A stretch of DNA of 46,280 nt from Sediminibacillus halophilus (GTDB taxonomy: Bacteria; Bacillota; Bacilli; Bacillales; Amphibacillaceae): the NCBI RefSeq assembly GCF_900103695.1, contig NZ_FNHF01000005.1:193238-239517 (forward strand), in the 5' to 3' direction. The notes beneath the pieces were generated by a model. The model saw only the letters and a program-made list of their open reading frames with translations, was not told where the DNA came from and ran no database searches. Both the position numbers and the translations under genes were made by a program. Below are positions 45,864 to 46,280 of this stretch, piece after piece. Each line of letters begins with the position of its first letter. Positions within the stretch are counted from its first letter, which is position 1.

Positions 45864-46146
45864 CTCATTTTAGCGTACATCCAAGTGTACTTTTTTGTGA
45901 CAACAACTATTATAGCTGTTTTTCACAAAAAATCAAGGGTAAATTCGAAAAATCTTTTACACCTTCAAAACTAGATAAGAAGGAAGACATCAACGAACTT
46001 CACACGTGATAGTACTATAATCCAGCTCTGCGGGCTAGATGCTCGCGTCATAAGTCATTCCCCTACAAGCCCCATAAGGCAGGGCTTTTCGGTGACTGGC
46101 TTATGCGTGTCGCATCTGACCAAGCCCGCGACGCTTTTTGATTTAA
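45864..46146 (-). other. 23S-5S spacer with a large foldback
   Basis: The spacer is about 283 bp. It contains a nested inverted repeat from 46030 to 46129: GCGGGCT with AGCCCGC outermost, then GATGC with GCATC, CATAAG with CTTATG, and AGCCC with GGGCT. The foldback could be a processing stem or an inserted element. Confidence 0.6.
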
Positions 46147-46280
46147 GTTAAGTCCTCGATCGATTAGTATCCGTCAGCTGCACGTGTCACCACGCTTCCA
46201 CCTCGGACCTATCAACCTCATCGTCTCTGAGGGATCTTACTCATTTAAAATGATGGGAAGTCTCATCTAGAGGTGGGCTT
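46147..46280 (-). rRNA. rrl: 23S ribosomal RNA, 3' end only
   Basis: The minus strand ends with GCTGACGGATACTAATCGAT and CGAGGACTTAAC, the conserved 3' end of Bacillus-type 23S rRNA. The rest lies beyond the window. Confidence 0.94.

Overview
The window looks like the chromosome of a low-GC Gram-positive bacterium of the Bacillaceae, possibly a halotolerant relative of Oceanobacillus or Virgibacillus; genus is not settled by the sequence. The grounds are the strong AGGAGG-type ribosome sites, the frequent GTG/TTG starts, a thi operon of Bacillus type (tenI-thiO-thiS-thiG-thiF), CsoR/CopA/CopZ of Bacillus type, and an rRNA-linked tRNA array whose order closely follows the one I recall for the trnD cluster of B. 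subtilis.

Layout. 1-2059: 5' part of a large secreted adhesin (vWA, Cna-B, DUF11-like, MucBP), divergent from a response regulator of SARP type (2422-3558). 3742-8371: a two-gene MMPL exporter operon with a divergent TetR regulator. 8742-24500: a metal and metalloid defence block, all on the minus strand: a CopB-type ATPase; csoR-copA-copZ; an arsR-arsB-arsD-arsA operon extended by an HesB/IscA-like protein and a CoA-disulfide reductase with rhodanese domain; a catalase; and a second ArsR regulator with a permease and a tiny cysteine-rich protein. 24714-29626: an SDR gene remnant, then a catabolic acetolactate synthase-like enzyme, an aldehyde dehydrogenase and a membrane-anchored GltB-like FMN enzyme in one probable operon. 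29988-31392: an SGNH-type carbohydrate esterase followed by a PadR regulator. 31533-32642: an unknown membrane protein. 32740-36780: thiamine thiazole operon under a TPP riboswitch. 37136-40764: PEP synthase, then an ECF sigma factor and its zinc anti-sigma partner. 41733-43916: a divergent aldo/keto reductase and AraC-regulator pair, bracketed by two homologous hairpins. 44340-46280: 14 tRNA genes, 5S rRNA and the 3' end of 23S rRNA, read on the minus strand.

How the parts work together. Copper export appears to answer to CsoR: one 17-bp CsoR-type box lies inside the csoR-copA-copZ promoter, and a second box of similar design lies in a promoter upstream of copB, driving a possible 18-residue peptide. 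Arsenite is bound by ArsD, passed to the ArsA ATPase and exported through ArsB; the HesB-like and CoA-disulfide reductase genes suggest thiol and Fe-S protection. The second ArsR gene and its permease are each preceded by two copies of a 16-bp palindrome. Several starts had to be revised. The MMPL transporter and the PadR regulator appear to start at ATT and CTG respectively, each 7 nt after a strong ribosome site.

No transposase, integrase, CRISPR array or prophage gene was seen. The strongest unexplained signals are the copper-box mini-unit before copB, the four 16-bp palindromes, the pair of covarying hairpins around the aldo/keto reductase-AraC pair, the heptamer repeats near the SARP-type regulator and the large foldback in the 23S-5S spacer.
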